32,689 bases of DNA, taken from IMG/VR virus record IMGVR_UViG_3300025736_000103, positions 1 to 32,689 of that record. One strand, given 5' to 3'. The notes below the pieces were generated by a model that worked only from the letters and a program-made list of their open reading frames with translations, had not been told where the DNA came from and did not search any database. Positions 14,433-22,889 of this stretch are shown here, in pieces. Source of the stretch: a virus. Position 1 is the stretch's first letter. Every line of letters starts with the position of its first letter. The position numbers were made by a program, and so were the translations under genes.

Positions 14433-16385
14433 ATGAATACTGGTGATAATGTTTTACTTAAAAATGGAGTTAATACTTCAGGATTATTAAAATTATACAA
14501 AATTTTCAAAAAATATATGAAATATCCATCATTTAATGCAATGATGGATGGGAAAAGTAAATATTCTGAATTACAATTTGAAACAATACAAGGATTCCTT
14601 ACTGGAAGCATGGAACCAGCACAAATTGTTACCGATATTAAAAATTGTTTAGAATTTCTAAAAGGAGAAGGATTTGATGAATATTGTTGGGAGAATTTTG
14701 AAAAGTATGCAATTATGAATTTAAGAGAACAAAGGCAAGAAAAAGAAGTCAAACAAAAAAATGATAAGGAAGATGTGGTTTATACAAGTCTTCATATTGA
14801 TGATAAATATATTTATGAACAAGGTTTCAACAATGGATTTAGTTATTTTATTAAATATGATAGAAATGGTGGTGAATGGGAACAAGTTAAAGATTTTGAA
14901 GTAGGGGGAATAATCCACCGGCCACATTATGGACAAGAATTACATAAAAGTGTTGTTCACCTTCCAAAAGAACCAGGAGAGTATGGAACTTATGAAGATT
15001 TAGAAAAAGATATCAAGAAACACATTAACAAATATTTGGATGTATCAGAAGATTATGAACAATTAGCATTTTATAACATTCTTCAAAGTTGGGTTTATCA
15101 AAGGTTCAACACATTAAATTATATTAGAGCTTTAGGAGACACAGGAACAGGAAAAAGTAGATTTTTAGACACAATTGGATTATTACATTACAAACCAATG
15201 GTGGTTGCAGGAGCATTAACGCCAGCAGTAATATTTAGGTTAATTGACAAATGGAAAGGAACGCTCATTATTGATGAAGGGGATCAGGATAAAAGTGAAG
15301 AAACTAACACATTCATCAAAATTATGAATTGTGGGTATGAAAGAGGGAGGGCAGTAGGAAGATGTGATAAAAATGACCCAAACCAAATTGATTTCTTTGA
15401 AGTATTTTGCCCTAAAGTTATCACAACAAGAAGAAGATTTGAAGATAAAGCAACTGAAGCAAGGTGCATGACAACAATTATGACTCAAACGCACAGAACA
15501 GACATACCAGACACATTACTTGATGAATTTTATGAAGAAACAAGAATATTAAGGAACAAATTACTTCTATGGAGATTAAGAAACTATCATAAAATTGATC
15601 CAAAAGCAGGAATGAAAATTGATTTGAGTGAATTTGAACCAAGGTTAAGACAAGTTAATAGATCATTTGTTAGTTTATTTGCTGATAGAAAAGAAGAAAT
15701 TGAAAAATTTAAAGAAAATTTAAGACATTATCAAGAATCATTAATTGAAGAAAGAGCATCATCATTCGATGGAATTATCATTAATGTACTGGCTGAAATG
15801 GTAGCTAATGGATGGGAGTCACCAAGTCCTGGTGACATAAAGGAACAATTAGATCAGAAGAATATACACTTCCAATACCCAGTAACATCACATAAAATAG
15901 CAAAGTTACTAAGGGGTATGGGACTTGATTTTCACCGAATGAAAATATCAGGAAGGACAAAAGTAGCACTTCTAATGAAAAAGGATATAATGGAAAATAT
16001 ATTTTCTAGATATATCTTTGAAGAAGAGGTTTTAGAAAATTTAAGCTCAAAAGGTTACTCGGTTACTAAAGTTACTGGATTACTGGGGAGAGTAAAGATA
16101 ATGGAAAAAAGTAATATTATTGAAAAAAGCGATGAAATAAGTTTTGTTGAAGATTTTCAGAAAAAACCGCTAGGTCCCAGTAACTCCAGTAACTCCAGTA
16201 ACCCAGTAACCCAGAAAAATATTGCAATTACTGAAGAAATTGTTGTTGATTATTTGATGAAAAAAGGATCTGTCAAAATTGAGATTATGAAAAAAGAACT
16301 AAACCTAAGTGACAGATTGATTGATAAAATGAAAGCTAGAGGATGGTTCATGGAAAACCCTGCAGGAGTTGCAAGGAAATTATAG
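14433..16385 (+). CDS. Replicative helicase-like ATPase (putative replication initiator)
   Basis: This is a 650-residue protein. Walker A is GDTGTGKS (235-242), Walker B is TLIIDEGD (277-284), and a VITTRRRFEDKATEAR block (329-344) carries the likely sensor and arginine finger. This layout resembles the P-loop helicase domains of phage and plasmid primase-helicases. The N-terminal 200 residues show no readable primase motif. After residue 600 a winged-helix-like end (VDYLMKKGSVKIEIMKKELN) may bind DNA. A short NSS repeat links the parts. It is the largest early gene and the only clear replication protein here, so it probably opens the origin or unwinds the fork. Exact superfamily uncertain (SF3 or other AAA+). 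Confidence 0.7.
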   Translation: MNTGDNVLLKNGVNTSGLLKLYKIFKKYMKYPSFNAMMDGKSKYSELQFETIQGFLTGSMEPAQIVTDIKNCLEFLKGEGFDEYCWENFEKYAIMNLREQRQEKEVKQKNDKEDVVYTSLHIDDKYIYEQGFNNGFSYFIKYDRNGGEWEQVKDFEVGGIIHRPHYGQELHKSVVHLPKEPGEYGTYEDLEKDIKKHINKYLDVSEDYEQLAFYNILQSWVYQRFNTLNYIRALGDTGTGKSRFLDTIGLLHYKPMVVAGALTPAVIFRLIDKWKGTLIIDEGDQDKSEETNTFIKIMNCGYERGRAVGRCDKNDPNQIDFFEVFCPKVITTRRRFEDKATEARCMTTIMTQTHRTDIPDTLLDEFYEETRILRNKLLLWRLRNYHKIDPKAGMKIDLSEFEPRLRQVNRSFVSLFADRKEEIEKFKENLRHYQESLIEERASSFDGIIINVLAEMVANGWESPSPGDIKEQLDQKNIHFQYPVTSHKIAKLLRGMGLDFHRMKISGRTKVALLMKKDIMENIFSRYIFEEEVLENLSSKGYSVTKVTGLLGRVKIMEKSNIIEKSDEISFVEDFQKKPLGPSNSSNSSNPVTQKNIAITEEIVVDYLMKKGSVKIEIMKKELNLSDRLIDKMKARGWFMENPAGVARKL

Positions 16386-16398
16386 AAGGTGGTAAAAA

Positions 16399-16515
16399 AT
16401 GAAAAGTAAAGAAGAAATGTTGAGTAATTATTATATTATGGGTTCTCCTAAAGAGGATCTCATTGAAGTATTAGTTGATATAAGGGATATACTGATTAAA
16501 ATTGCTAAAAAATAA
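16399..16515 (+). CDS. 38-residue protein, unknown
   Basis: The ORF has AAGGTGG as SD, 13 bases after the helicase stop. It is a short amphipathic helix with a hydrophobic core, probably an accessory peptide. No family. Confidence 0.5.
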   Translation: MKSKEEMLSNYYIMGSPKEDLIEVLVDIRDILIKIAKK

Positions 16516-16609
16516 AATAAGTTACAAAGCGATGATATCAAACCACACGCTTGATGAATTTGATAGTTATGACAGGACCAAAGAGTCAAGTCAAGACGGA
16601 GGTGTCGAA

Positions 16610-16939
16610 ATGACACAAACAGAAATCATTAGTTGGGATGAAGCATTAACTTCAAGTGCGTATGTGAAGTTAGAAAGTGAGAAGCGGAAGGTATTAGTGG
16701 CAAAAAATCCATTACTTGAGCGGAAAGAGAAATTTGGAGAAATGACAAATTGCTTAACATTGGATGTCATTGAAGAAGATGAAGTTGAAGTTGAGAAGAA
16801 GTGGGAAGTTAGTAGTAAGAGATTATTGAAGAAGTTAAGACCATTCTTTGAAAATGTTGCTGCTGATGCTGAAGTTAGGTTTAGCGTAAAGCGATTAGGT
16901 GATCGATTCGATACATCTTACGACGTTGAACAACTTTAA
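16610..16939 (+). CDS. 109-residue acidic/basic protein, replication-associated by position
   Basis: ATG 16610 is preferred because GGAGGTG lies just ahead; the frame itself extends upstream to 16502 without an SD. The product has an N-terminal WDEALTSSAYVKL block, an acidic centre (VIEEDEVEVE) and a basic end with LLKKLRPFF. It lies between the helicase and the nuclease and is followed by a hairpin terminator. A single-strand-binding or replication accessory role is possible but not shown. Confidence 0.6.
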   Translation: MTQTEIISWDEALTSSAYVKLESEKRKVLVAKNPLLERKEKFGEMTNCLTLDVIEEDEVEVEKKWEVSSKRLLKKLRPFFENVAADAEVRFSVKRLGDRFDTSYDVEQL

Positions 16940-16951
16940 CCATTGTTTTTT

Positions 16952-16972
16952 GGGCCTTAGTGCCCTTATTTT
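16952..16972 (+). terminator. Hairpin with flanking T tracts
   Basis: GGGC (16952-16955) pairs with GCCC (16962-16965) across six bases, with T-runs before (16945-16951) and after (TTATTTTAT). It lies shortly after the stop at 16939 and before the nuclease gene. Archaeal termination depends mainly on the T tract. Confidence 0.45.
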
Positions 16973-16997
16973 ATATTAATGGTGTTAGGTGGTGAAG

Positions 16998-17426
16998 ATG
17001 AAAATAGTTGTTGATACAAGGGAGAAAAGAGCTCTGTGGAAGAGTGGAGTTGTTGTGAAGAAGTTAGATGTTGGTGATTACTCATTGTTGGGGAAGGAAC
17101 ATCTCATTGCAATTGAACGTAAATCGATGGGGGATCTATATCAAACGTTAGGGCAAGGTCATAAACGATTCAAGAAAGAGTTAGAACGAGCACTTCAATT
17201 AGAATATTTTGCAATTGTTGTTGAAGATTTGTTTGATTCATGCAAATTTAAACATTTTCGTGGATCAGAGTATTCAAAGATGAGTGGGGGGTTGGTAACA
17301 AAGATATTGTTTACCATCAACATGAAGTATAACATTCCCATCTTCTTTTGTAACGGGCGGATGGAAGCTAAGCTAGTTATCGAAGAGTTATTTGAAGCGT
17401 ATTTGAGAACAAAAGGGGGAAAATAA
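16998..17426 (+). CDS. XPF/ERCC4-family nuclease
   Basis: The 142-residue protein is a stand-alone ERCC4 nuclease domain: VDTREK at 5-10, GDY at 26-28 and the signature IERKSMGD at 39-46 (GDx(n)ERKxxxD). Arg and Lys follow on the next helix. ERCC4 nucleases (XPF, Mus81, Hef) cut branched or flapped DNA in archaea and eukaryotes. The virus probably uses it to process replication or recombination intermediates. No helicase or HhH2 domain is fused. ATG 16998 is chosen behind AGGTGG; two in-frame GTG codons lie just upstream. Confidence 0.9.
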   Translation: MKIVVDTREKRALWKSGVVVKKLDVGDYSLLGKEHLIAIERKSMGDLYQTLGQGHKRFKKELERALQLEYFAIVVEDLFDSCKFKHFRGSEYSKMSGGLVTKILFTINMKYNIPIFFCNGRMEAKLVIEELFEAYLRTKGGK

Positions 17427-17427
17427 C

Positions 17428-17565
17428 ATGGCATCATACTACACATTTAAACCAATAGGTAATTTAAAATATAAGAAAATCTGTATAAAATGTCTTAAAC
17501 AATTTGTTACAGATTCCACAAATAAGATTGTTTGTAAGAAATGTACACCAAAAAAGAAAGATTAA
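17428..17565 (+). CDS. Zinc-ribbon microprotein, 45 residues
   Basis: Two knuckles, CIKC and CKKC, in a strongly basic chain suggest a nucleic-acid-binding zinc ribbon. AGGGGGA lies before the ATG, and the gene starts one base after the nuclease stop, so it may be a partner of the nuclease. Confidence 0.6.
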   Translation: MASYYTFKPIGNLKYKKICIKCLKQFVTDSTNKIVCKKCTPKKKD

Positions 17566-17591
17566 TCATCACTCAATAATTAACAATAACC

Positions 17592-17612
17592 ATTAAATAA
17601 ACTATATAGTTT
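17592..17612 (+). promoter_or_regulatory. Promoter overlapping a perfect 14-base palindrome
   Basis: A TATA-like ATTAAATAA (17592-17600) lies 26 bases before ATG 17622, which has no SD: a leaderless arrangement. AAACTATATAGTTT (17599-17612) is a perfect palindrome directly downstream of the TATA box and is a good operator candidate. Confidence 0.45.
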
Positions 17613-17621
17613 ATAAATAAT

Positions 17622-17765
17622 ATGAAAATGCAAAAGTCTGTTTTTGCAATTGATAAGGAGTTAAGAAAATTGAGGAAAGATGATTATGTTTCTTTCTTGC
17701 AAGAGTATCAAAGGCGATTAGCAATAGTATTGGATAAAGGGTTAGATAAAGATGCAGATAATTAA
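17622..17765 (+). CDS. 47-residue protein, unknown (possibly leaderless)
   Basis: This basic, helical ORF starts 26 bases after a TATA box without an SD. Its end overlaps the next start. An internal AAGGAG belongs to no longer frame. No family recognised. Confidence 0.45.
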   Translation: MKMQKSVFAIDKELRKLRKDDYVSFLQEYQRRLAIVLDKGLDKDADN

Positions 17766-18141
17766 AAATTTCCCATTTATGAAATTTAATCGTGGGTTTA
17801 GATCCAAATTAAGGGATGGATGGATATGGTATAATTTTTATTATGGTACTGGATTAGGTTGGTATGATAAAGTTAAACAACCAGCTATGGTTCTTACTGC
17901 ATTAGGTGCAATTACCTATTTTAAACTTCTTCCTCAATGGGTATTATATTTTTTCGTACCTTTATGGTTTGTTGGTTGGTTTTCAGTTGGATTATTTGAA
18001 TTTAAAGTATTGAAGATACCACAAAGGAATGCTATTATTAGTGGGAGTAGGATTAGTCCTTGGGAAAAGCAAAACAGGAATTTACTTAATGAAACCAGAA
18101 AGGAGGTCAAATGGATCAAAAAGAAACTAAGCGAAATTTAG
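17752..18141 (+). CDS. Two-pass membrane protein
   Basis: The 129-residue protein has an aromatic, basic N-terminus (1-40), two hydrophobic helices (about 44-60 and 62-83) and a long basic soluble tail. It opens a run of four small membrane genes. Function unknown; the topology would fit a membrane-associated remodelling or exclusion protein. Confidence 0.65.
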   Translation: MQIIKNFPFMKFNRGFRSKLRDGWIWYNFYYGTGLGWYDKVKQPAMVLTALGAITYFKLLPQWVLYFFVPLWFVGWFSVGLFEFKVLKIPQRNAIISGSRISPWEKQNRNLLNETRKEVKWIKKKLSEI

Positions 18142-18401
18142 TTATGTTATGTATTTTAATGTTGCTTGTTGGTGGTGGGCTCGTTTGGATATATTATGTT
18201 TTTATGGATGTTTCTTCTATTGATGTTGATTGTTTGATTGATTATGCTGAAGATGAGAATTTTACAGCAATACCTTATGCTGAGTATGTTATTCATAGTG
18301 ATTTAGATTATGTGCGTGATTTATATTTCCAGAAGTATCCCAAATCGAGAATGTTAGTCAGGATGGCAATTATAACTTTGTTTAAGAGGTGTGAGAAATG
18401 A
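18111..18401 (+). CDS. Membrane-anchored protein, 96 residues
   Basis: A perfect AAGGAGGTC SD lies inside the end of the upstream gene. One hydrophobic helix spans about residues 9-32, and an acidic domain with aromatic residues follows (40-85). Probably N-in with the domain outside. Function unknown. Confidence 0.65.
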   Translation: MDQKETKRNLVMLCILMLLVGGGLVWIYYVFMDVSSIDVDCLIDYAEDENFTAIPYAEYVIHSDLDYVRDLYFQKYPKSRMLVRMAIITLFKRCEK

Positions 18402-18496
18402 TAGGAGATGTATTTTTTTATTGTTACTTGGCTGTGGCTTTAACAATTATTATTAGTGTTATTAAAGATTATTTTGGAGACAAATGCACAAAATGA
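18398..18496 (+). CDS. 32-residue membrane microprotein
   Basis: The ATG overlaps the upstream stop. Nearly all of residues 4-24 are hydrophobic, with a short charged end. The next gene starts inside its last codon (ATGA). Confidence 0.5.
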   Translation: MIGDVFFYCYLAVALTIIISVIKDYFGDKCTK

Positions 18497-18588
18497 CACC
18501 ACTCAAAACTTGTATTCAAGTTACAAAGTTGTTAATAGCTGCATATGCCATCCATTTACTCTGGTTGATAAAGGAGGCAGTGATATGA
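18493..18588 (+). CDS. 31-residue hydrophobic microprotein
   Basis: This ORF is coupled by ATGA at both ends. It has one hydrophobic helix (about 11-27) ended by a charged patch. The chain of overlaps argues for real translation. Confidence 0.45.
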   Translation: MTPLKTCIQVTKLLIAAYAIHLLWLIKEAVI

Positions 18589-19265
18589 CTGAGAAGAAAC
18601 CATTCATGAAAGAAGTTCAAGGTAAAGCAGATGCTGCTGAATCATTCCTATTAACTATTGGAAATAAAAAATCAAGGGGTACATTCATTTTACCAATAAT
18701 CAATTTTGCAACTGAAGAGAATTCAAAAGAAGCATTTATAATATTTCATCAGGATTTTAATATGATTAAGGAAAAACTTAATACTATCAAGGAACCGTTT
18801 GATTTAGTATGTGATTATACTGATGATCCAACTGCAAATTATGCAGGGTCAGTGGTATCCCTCGGTTATCCATTAATTCGTATTGATTCCAAAAATCTAA
18901 AAATAGTTACCATGCATCCATTAGTTCTTAAAACAACACCAGATAAGTTGAATGTTCATATCAATCGTGAACAGAGAGAATCTTTAATTGAAATGCCAGT
19001 CATGGAAACTTTCCCTGGTAATTTTCAAATAAGTAAAGGTGCCGTTATCAGAAGGTATTATGTTATTCCTCATGGCTTTATGAAACCATTATATGTTATT
19101 TCTTGTATTATTGGTGAGAAGAAATATACCAGTGTTGAAATGATTGACATGACTTCCTTCTGGACAAAACCTCAAGTAATTTATTGTAAAGAACATCGAA
19201 GTGCACAAGTAACAACTAACAATTATCAGAAATTAATCAAGAGGTGGACAACATCGCACACATAA
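18585..19265 (+). CDS. 226-residue soluble protein, unknown
   Basis: The frame is open from 18456, but AAAGGAGG at 18570-18577 places the start at ATG 18585. The protein is mixed alpha/beta with no membrane segment and two closely placed basic blocks. No known motif was seen. It is the largest unknown gene of the middle region and is followed by an overlapping gene. Confidence 0.6.
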   Translation: MTEKKPFMKEVQGKADAAESFLLTIGNKKSRGTFILPIINFATEENSKEAFIIFHQDFNMIKEKLNTIKEPFDLVCDYTDDPTANYAGSVVSLGYPLIRIDSKNLKIVTMHPLVLKTTPDKLNVHINREQRESLIEMPVMETFPGNFQISKGAVIRRYYVIPHGFMKPLYVISCIIGEKKYTSVEMIDMTSFWTKPQVIYCKEHRSAQVTTNNYQKLIKRWTTSHT

Positions 19266-19789
19266 TAATAGCAGTTGATGCGGACAAAACTCAACAAGCT
19301 AATTTAGTTAAAGCAGTTAATGCTCGAAAATATCATTTTGAAGGTGCAAGGAAAGGATATAACCGACCGCACATGAGTGAAATTAAATTTTATAATATCA
19401 GATGTAAGAAAGAAGTGGTTCCTTATTTGTTACAGGATCTCGGTCCTCACAATCTCATGCCTGAAGTAAAAGTTAAATTGATGGATGTTATCAAAGGACC
19501 AAGAGATAAGGTTAAACCTGATGCATTTTTCTCAGGTAGAATTGCATTAGTTACAAAATACATTTTGCAAAAGTTAGGTAGATTTGTCAGAATTCATCCT
19601 GCAACTGCATCTAATGCGAAAGATCGTAAACGCAAACCTTTCGTTCGTGGGTGGATATATACATACTTCTTTGGTAAGATAAAAGATATTGATCGAGGCA
19701 TGGGAGAAGAACTTGTTCTTCTTGTACCCCTAGGTATTGCATTTATATTCAAATTAGTTTCACGACATTTATATTTATTTGGTTCATAA
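19244..19789 (+). CDS. 181-residue protein with a C-terminal membrane helix
   Basis: The frame starts at GTG 19244, but that codon is itself part of the AGAGGTGG that looks like an SD, so initiation a few codons later at a non-standard codon is possible. Residues 5-150 are basic and soluble, with a lysine/arginine stretch near 120-132. Residues 155-176 form a hydrophobic helix, so it may be tail-anchored. No family recognised. Confidence 0.55.
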   Translation: MDNIAHIIIAVDADKTQQANLVKAVNARKYHFEGARKGYNRPHMSEIKFYNIRCKKEVVPYLLQDLGPHNLMPEVKVKLMDVIKGPRDKVKPDAFFSGRIALVTKYILQKLGRFVRIHPATASNAKDRKRKPFVRGWIYTYFFGKIKDIDRGMGEELVLLVPLGIAFIFKLVSRHLYLFGS

Positions 19790-19798
19790 CCCATACCC

Positions 19799-19870
19799 AT
19801 GGTATTAATAAAATGTAAATTATGTGAAAAATGTCATATGGAAACACACAGAAAACACACCTATCAATAG
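19799..19870 (+). CDS. Possible CxxC microprotein
   Basis: A 23-codon ORF contains CKLCEKC and two His. It fits the local theme of tiny zinc proteins but has no SD sequence. It may be chance. Confidence 0.25.
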   Translation: MVLIKCKLCEKCHMETHRKHTYQ

Positions 19871-19893
19871 TGGTAGAAAGAGGATAAAGAATA

Positions 19894-20268
19894 ATGGGAC
19901 AATCAGACGCAATGAACTTTTTTAAAAAGAATGCAGATAGTTTTTTTCCAGCTGAAGATGTAGCACAGATATTGGGAATTAACATTCAATCCGCATTAGC
20001 AATATTAAAGAAATTGAGAGAATCAAAAGATTTGGATTATAAAGAAATTAAGTTACCAAATCAAGGTGCAATCAAGAAATTATATTGTTACAGGATAAAA
20101 GATGATTATATTGAAGAAATTAAACATGAGTATAAATATTTAAGAAATCAACGTGAATGGCGAGAGTGGAGAGCCGAGCAAGTATTGGCAATCATTCAAT
20201 TGAGAGAAATGAAGATATTGAATAAGCGAGTTGAACATTTAGAAAATTTAGGAGAGGCGAAGAAATGA
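19894..20268 (+). CDS. Winged-helix DNA-binding protein
   Basis: The 124-residue product starts after GAGGAT. Residues 10-65 form a winged HTH: FFPAEDVAQILGINIQSALAILKKLRES as helix-turn-helix, followed by a wing and LYCYRIK. The C-terminal 50 residues are a charged coiled coil rich in Arg, Trp and Glu, probably for dimerisation. It heads the packaging gene series and could be a late regulator or a terminase-associated DNA-binding factor. Confidence 0.7.
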   Translation: MGQSDAMNFFKKNADSFFPAEDVAQILGINIQSALAILKKLRESKDLDYKEIKLPNQGAIKKLYCYRIKDDYIEEIKHEYKYLRNQREWREWRAEQVLAIIQLREMKILNKRVEHLENLGEAKK

Positions 20269-20432
20269 CATTAACAAAAGTTGATATATTTGCACATAAA
20301 ATTTACTTGGAATGTGTTGAGAATAATTTCAGTATAAAAGAAGTATATACTATTTGTGACAAAGTTAACTTAAAATGTTTTAATAGCACATTTACTGAAA
20401 TTAAATTGGAGGATAAGGAAGATGAAAGTTGA
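20265..20432 (+). CDS. 55-residue protein, unknown
   Basis: The start overlaps the upstream stop (ATGA), and the end overlaps the next gene. The chain contains three spaced Cys without CxxC and an acidic end. No family. Confidence 0.5.
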   Translation: MTLTKVDIFAHKIYLECVENNFSIKEVYTICDKVNLKCFNSTFTEIKLEDKEDES

Positions 20433-20883
20433 TATGGGTTTTGAAGTTAAGAAAATAAATGATGACATTGTGTTTAAACAAATCATCACCAAGACGATTC
20501 CAGTAGAGGAATCATTTCAAGAATTAAATACACTTGAAAGAGAAGTTTTACAATTACAAGGTAAATTTTTACAACTTGAAAAAGCTATCAAGGAAAAGAA
20601 AATGCAAGAAGAAAGTGACATGTTAGCTAAGCAAATGAGAAAGTTGAAACAAGCGAGAGTTGAATGGACAAAATTAATTCAACCACAATATGATAAGTTG
20701 GAGAAGGATATTAAGTTCCATGTTAAAGCAGATAAGGCAACTACTGGTTGGCATAGAATCACTGATGGTGATGTAGCTATTGTTAAGATGAATCAAATCA
20801 TGGCCCCATTGTGTGAGAAGTATAATTTAGATATGACTCATCCACTAATCATGAAAGTTAAAAGGGATTTTGAAAAGATATGA
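20422..20883 (+). CDS. Coiled-coil protein, 153 residues
   Basis: GGAGGATAAGGAAG lies before the ATG. Residues 30-100 form a long charged coiled coil with heptad-spaced Leu. The last 50 residues are compact with a TTGWH segment. Position before the terminase genes suggests a role in packaging or early morphogenesis, without direct evidence. Confidence 0.55.
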   Translation: MKVDMGFEVKKINDDIVFKQIITKTIPVEESFQELNTLEREVLQLQGKFLQLEKAIKEKKMQEESDMLAKQMRKLKQARVEWTKLIQPQYDKLEKDIKFHVKADKATTGWHRITDGDVAIVKMNQIMAPLCEKYNLDMTHPLIMKVKRDFEKI

Positions 20884-20893
20884 GGTTGATAAA

Positions 20894-21025
20894 ATGAAAA
20901 CGCAAATATGTAAATGTGGAGAACCAATGCATCATTCAAAATCATTCAGTACCCGTTGGATCTGTCTGACTTGTAGCATTTATTACGAGACTGACACGAA
21001 AGAATACACAAGATTAAATGCTTGA
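20894..21025 (+). CDS. Zinc-ribbon microprotein, 43 residues
   Basis: CKCGE and CLTC pairs with two adjacent His between them form a minimal zinc ribbon. GAGGTTGAT serves as a weak SD, and the stop overlaps the next ATG. Confidence 0.6.
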   Translation: MKTQICKCGEPMHHSKSFSTRWICLTCSIYYETDTKEYTRLNA

Positions 21026-21201
21026 TGTTATACTTAAGAAGATGTAAAAGATGTAGTGAGATATTCAAAGGTGAAACCAGATACACAAGAATTTGTAGGA
21101 AATGTAACAGAGGTAGACAATGGGTGAATTCCCTAACAAATCCACACAATTTAAGACCGGAGATATCCGGACAAAAGAATTTGCTAAAAAAGCAGGGCTA
21201 G
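21025..21201 (+). CDS. Basic zinc-ribbon protein, 58 residues
   Basis: CKRC and CRKC pairs lie in an Arg-rich chain that could bind nucleic acid. Its last 82 bases overlap the following gene in another frame, which is unusual here, so either the real tail is functional or this end is fortuitous. Confidence 0.5.
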   Translation: MLYLRRCKRCSEIFKGETRYTRICRKCNRGRQWVNSLTNPHNLRPEISGQKNLLKKQG

Positions 21202-21533
21202 TAAAATCTGAGAAAAAACGTATTGCTGGTCTTAAAAGATTTGCAAAACAATATGATATTACTCCTAATGTTGCGGGTAGATTTTATCAAATAATTAGTG
21301 ATCCTGATTTTAGTATGTTTGAATGGTATAAAGATATTGAGTTGTTTGAGAGGTGTTCAAAACTTGAACCAAAGATCCTACCTATCTTAATTGATAAAAG
21401 GAGGGATTTTCATAAAACTGTTCATGGGGATAAATCAAGTAATCAAATTAACATTGCGGCTAAAGATTCAAACATTATGGTTAATATAATAGTGCCTAAT
21501 AAAGATGGAAATAAATTGGAAACCAAGTCATAA
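21120..21533 (+). CDS. Probable small terminase subunit
   Basis: The 137-residue protein overlaps the large terminase gene by 29 bases, the usual place for the small subunit, which recognises the packaging site. A basic N-terminus (1-45), a helical centre (FAKQYDITPNVAGRFYQII) and a beta-like end (IMVNIIVPN) fit small terminase architecture. The family cannot be confirmed by motif. GAGGT precedes the ATG. Confidence 0.55.
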   Translation: MGEFPNKSTQFKTGDIRTKEFAKKAGLVKSEKKRIAGLKRFAKQYDITPNVAGRFYQIISDPDFSMFEWYKDIELFERCSKLEPKILPILIDKRRDFHKTVHGDKSSNQINIAAKDSNIMVNIIVPNKDGNKLETKS

Positions 21534-22878
21534 ACAATATTTAGCATATGAATATTTAAATGATAAGACTACCACTGAATTATTTTATGGTGGTGGTGCT
21601 GGTGGGGGTAAATCTTATCTTGGTTGTTGTTGGTTAATCATATCCTGTTTAAAATATCCTGGCTCTCGTTGGTTAATGGGGAGGGCTATATTAAAATCAT
21701 TACGAGAATCAACATTATTAACTTTCTTCATGGTATGTAGTCAGTGGGGATTGAAGAAGAATGTACATTACAAGTATAATGCTTCTGATAATGTAATTAC
21801 CTTTCTTGAAAATGGGTCTGAGATATATTTGAAAGATTTGTTTTTATATCCTTCTGATCCTGAGTTTGATACATTAGGTTCAACTGAATTTACTGGAGGA
21901 TTTATTGATGAATGTTCACAAGTTACATTAAAAGCTAAAAATATATTATCATCACGGCTTAGATATAAGTTAGAGGAGTTTGGGGTTATACCTAAATTGT
22001 TAATGACCAGTAACCCAAGTAAGAACTTTCTTTATTATGATTTCTATAAGCCAGACAAAGAAGGAACAATATTACCTTATCGTAAGTTCATCCCTGCATT
22101 AGTTCAGGATAACCCATTCATATCACCACATTACATTGAGAACTTAAAGAAGTTAGATAAGGTTAGTAAAGAGAGGTTATTGTATGGGAACTTTGAATAT
22201 GATGATGATCCAGCAAGGTTAATGGAGTATGATAATATCCTTGACCTGTTCACTAATGCTGAAGTTAAATCAGATAAGAAATACTTAACTGTTGATGTTG
22301 CACGGAGTGGTAAAGATAAAACTACTTTTTTCTATTGGAAAGGATTACATCTTTATTGTATTGATTATTTCAATAAGAATACCACTAAGGAAGTTAGAGA
22401 GAAAATAGAAAGAGATTGTACAATCGAACATATACCTCGAAGTCATGTAATAGCAGATGAGGATGGTGTTGGTGGTGGTGTTGTTGATGAAACTCAAGGT
22501 ATCAAAGGCTTCGTTAATAATTCAAGGGCCATTGAAAAGAAAAGGTTTCAACAAGCCTCTACAAAGAAAGATTATTTAGGGTATGTTCCAATGAATTATA
22601 GAAACCTGAAATCACAATGTTACTTTAAGTTAGCTGATTACATAAATATGCATAAGATAAGTTGTTATAAAGATATTCCTGTTGAGATTAAAGAACAATT
22701 GATTGAAGAGTTGGAGCAAGTTAAACGTAAGAATATTGATCAAGATACTAAGTTGGAAGTAGAACCAAAAGAAAAAGTTAAAGAGTTATTAGGGCGTAGT
22801 CCAGACTTTTCTGATGCAATGATGATGAGAATGTATTTTGAAATAAATGATAATAAAGCAGGTTGGTTCGCTGGTTAG
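21505..22878 (+). CDS. terL: Terminase large subunit
   Basis: The packaging motor, 457 residues. The ATPase half has Walker A GGGAGGGKS (29-37), Walker B GGFIDECS (131-138, with D135 and E136) and coupling motif MTSNPS (167-172). The RNase H-like nuclease half has D264 (LTVDVARSGKDKT), a DED cluster at 318-320 and a final acidic site near SPDFSDAMM. It pumps DNA into proheads through the portal and cuts concatemers. Full length and intact. Confidence 0.95.
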   Translation: MEINWKPSHKQYLAYEYLNDKTTTELFYGGGAGGGKSYLGCCWLIISCLKYPGSRWLMGRAILKSLRESTLLTFFMVCSQWGLKKNVHYKYNASDNVITFLENGSEIYLKDLFLYPSDPEFDTLGSTEFTGGFIDECSQVTLKAKNILSSRLRYKLEEFGVIPKLLMTSNPSKNFLYYDFYKPDKEGTILPYRKFIPALVQDNPFISPHYIENLKKLDKVSKERLLYGNFEYDDDPARLMEYDNILDLFTNAEVKSDKKYLTVDVARSGKDKTTFFYWKGLHLYCIDYFNKNTTKEVREKIERDCTIEHIPRSHVIADEDGVGGGVVDETQGIKGFVNNSRAIEKKRFQQASTKKDYLGYVPMNYRNLKSQCYFKLADYINMHKISCYKDIPVEIKEQLIEELEQVKRKNIDQDTKLEVEPKEKVKELLGRSPDFSDAMMMRMYFEINDNKAGWFAG

Positions 22879-22889
22879 GTGGAAGAATA

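Noticed and set aside
14372-14752. - strand frame opposite the helicase start
   Set aside because: It is antisense to a strongly supported gene, with no start signal.
16502-16609. N-terminal extension of the 109-residue protein
   Set aside because: The frame is open but overlaps the preceding gene, and the GGAGGTG SD belongs to ATG 16610.
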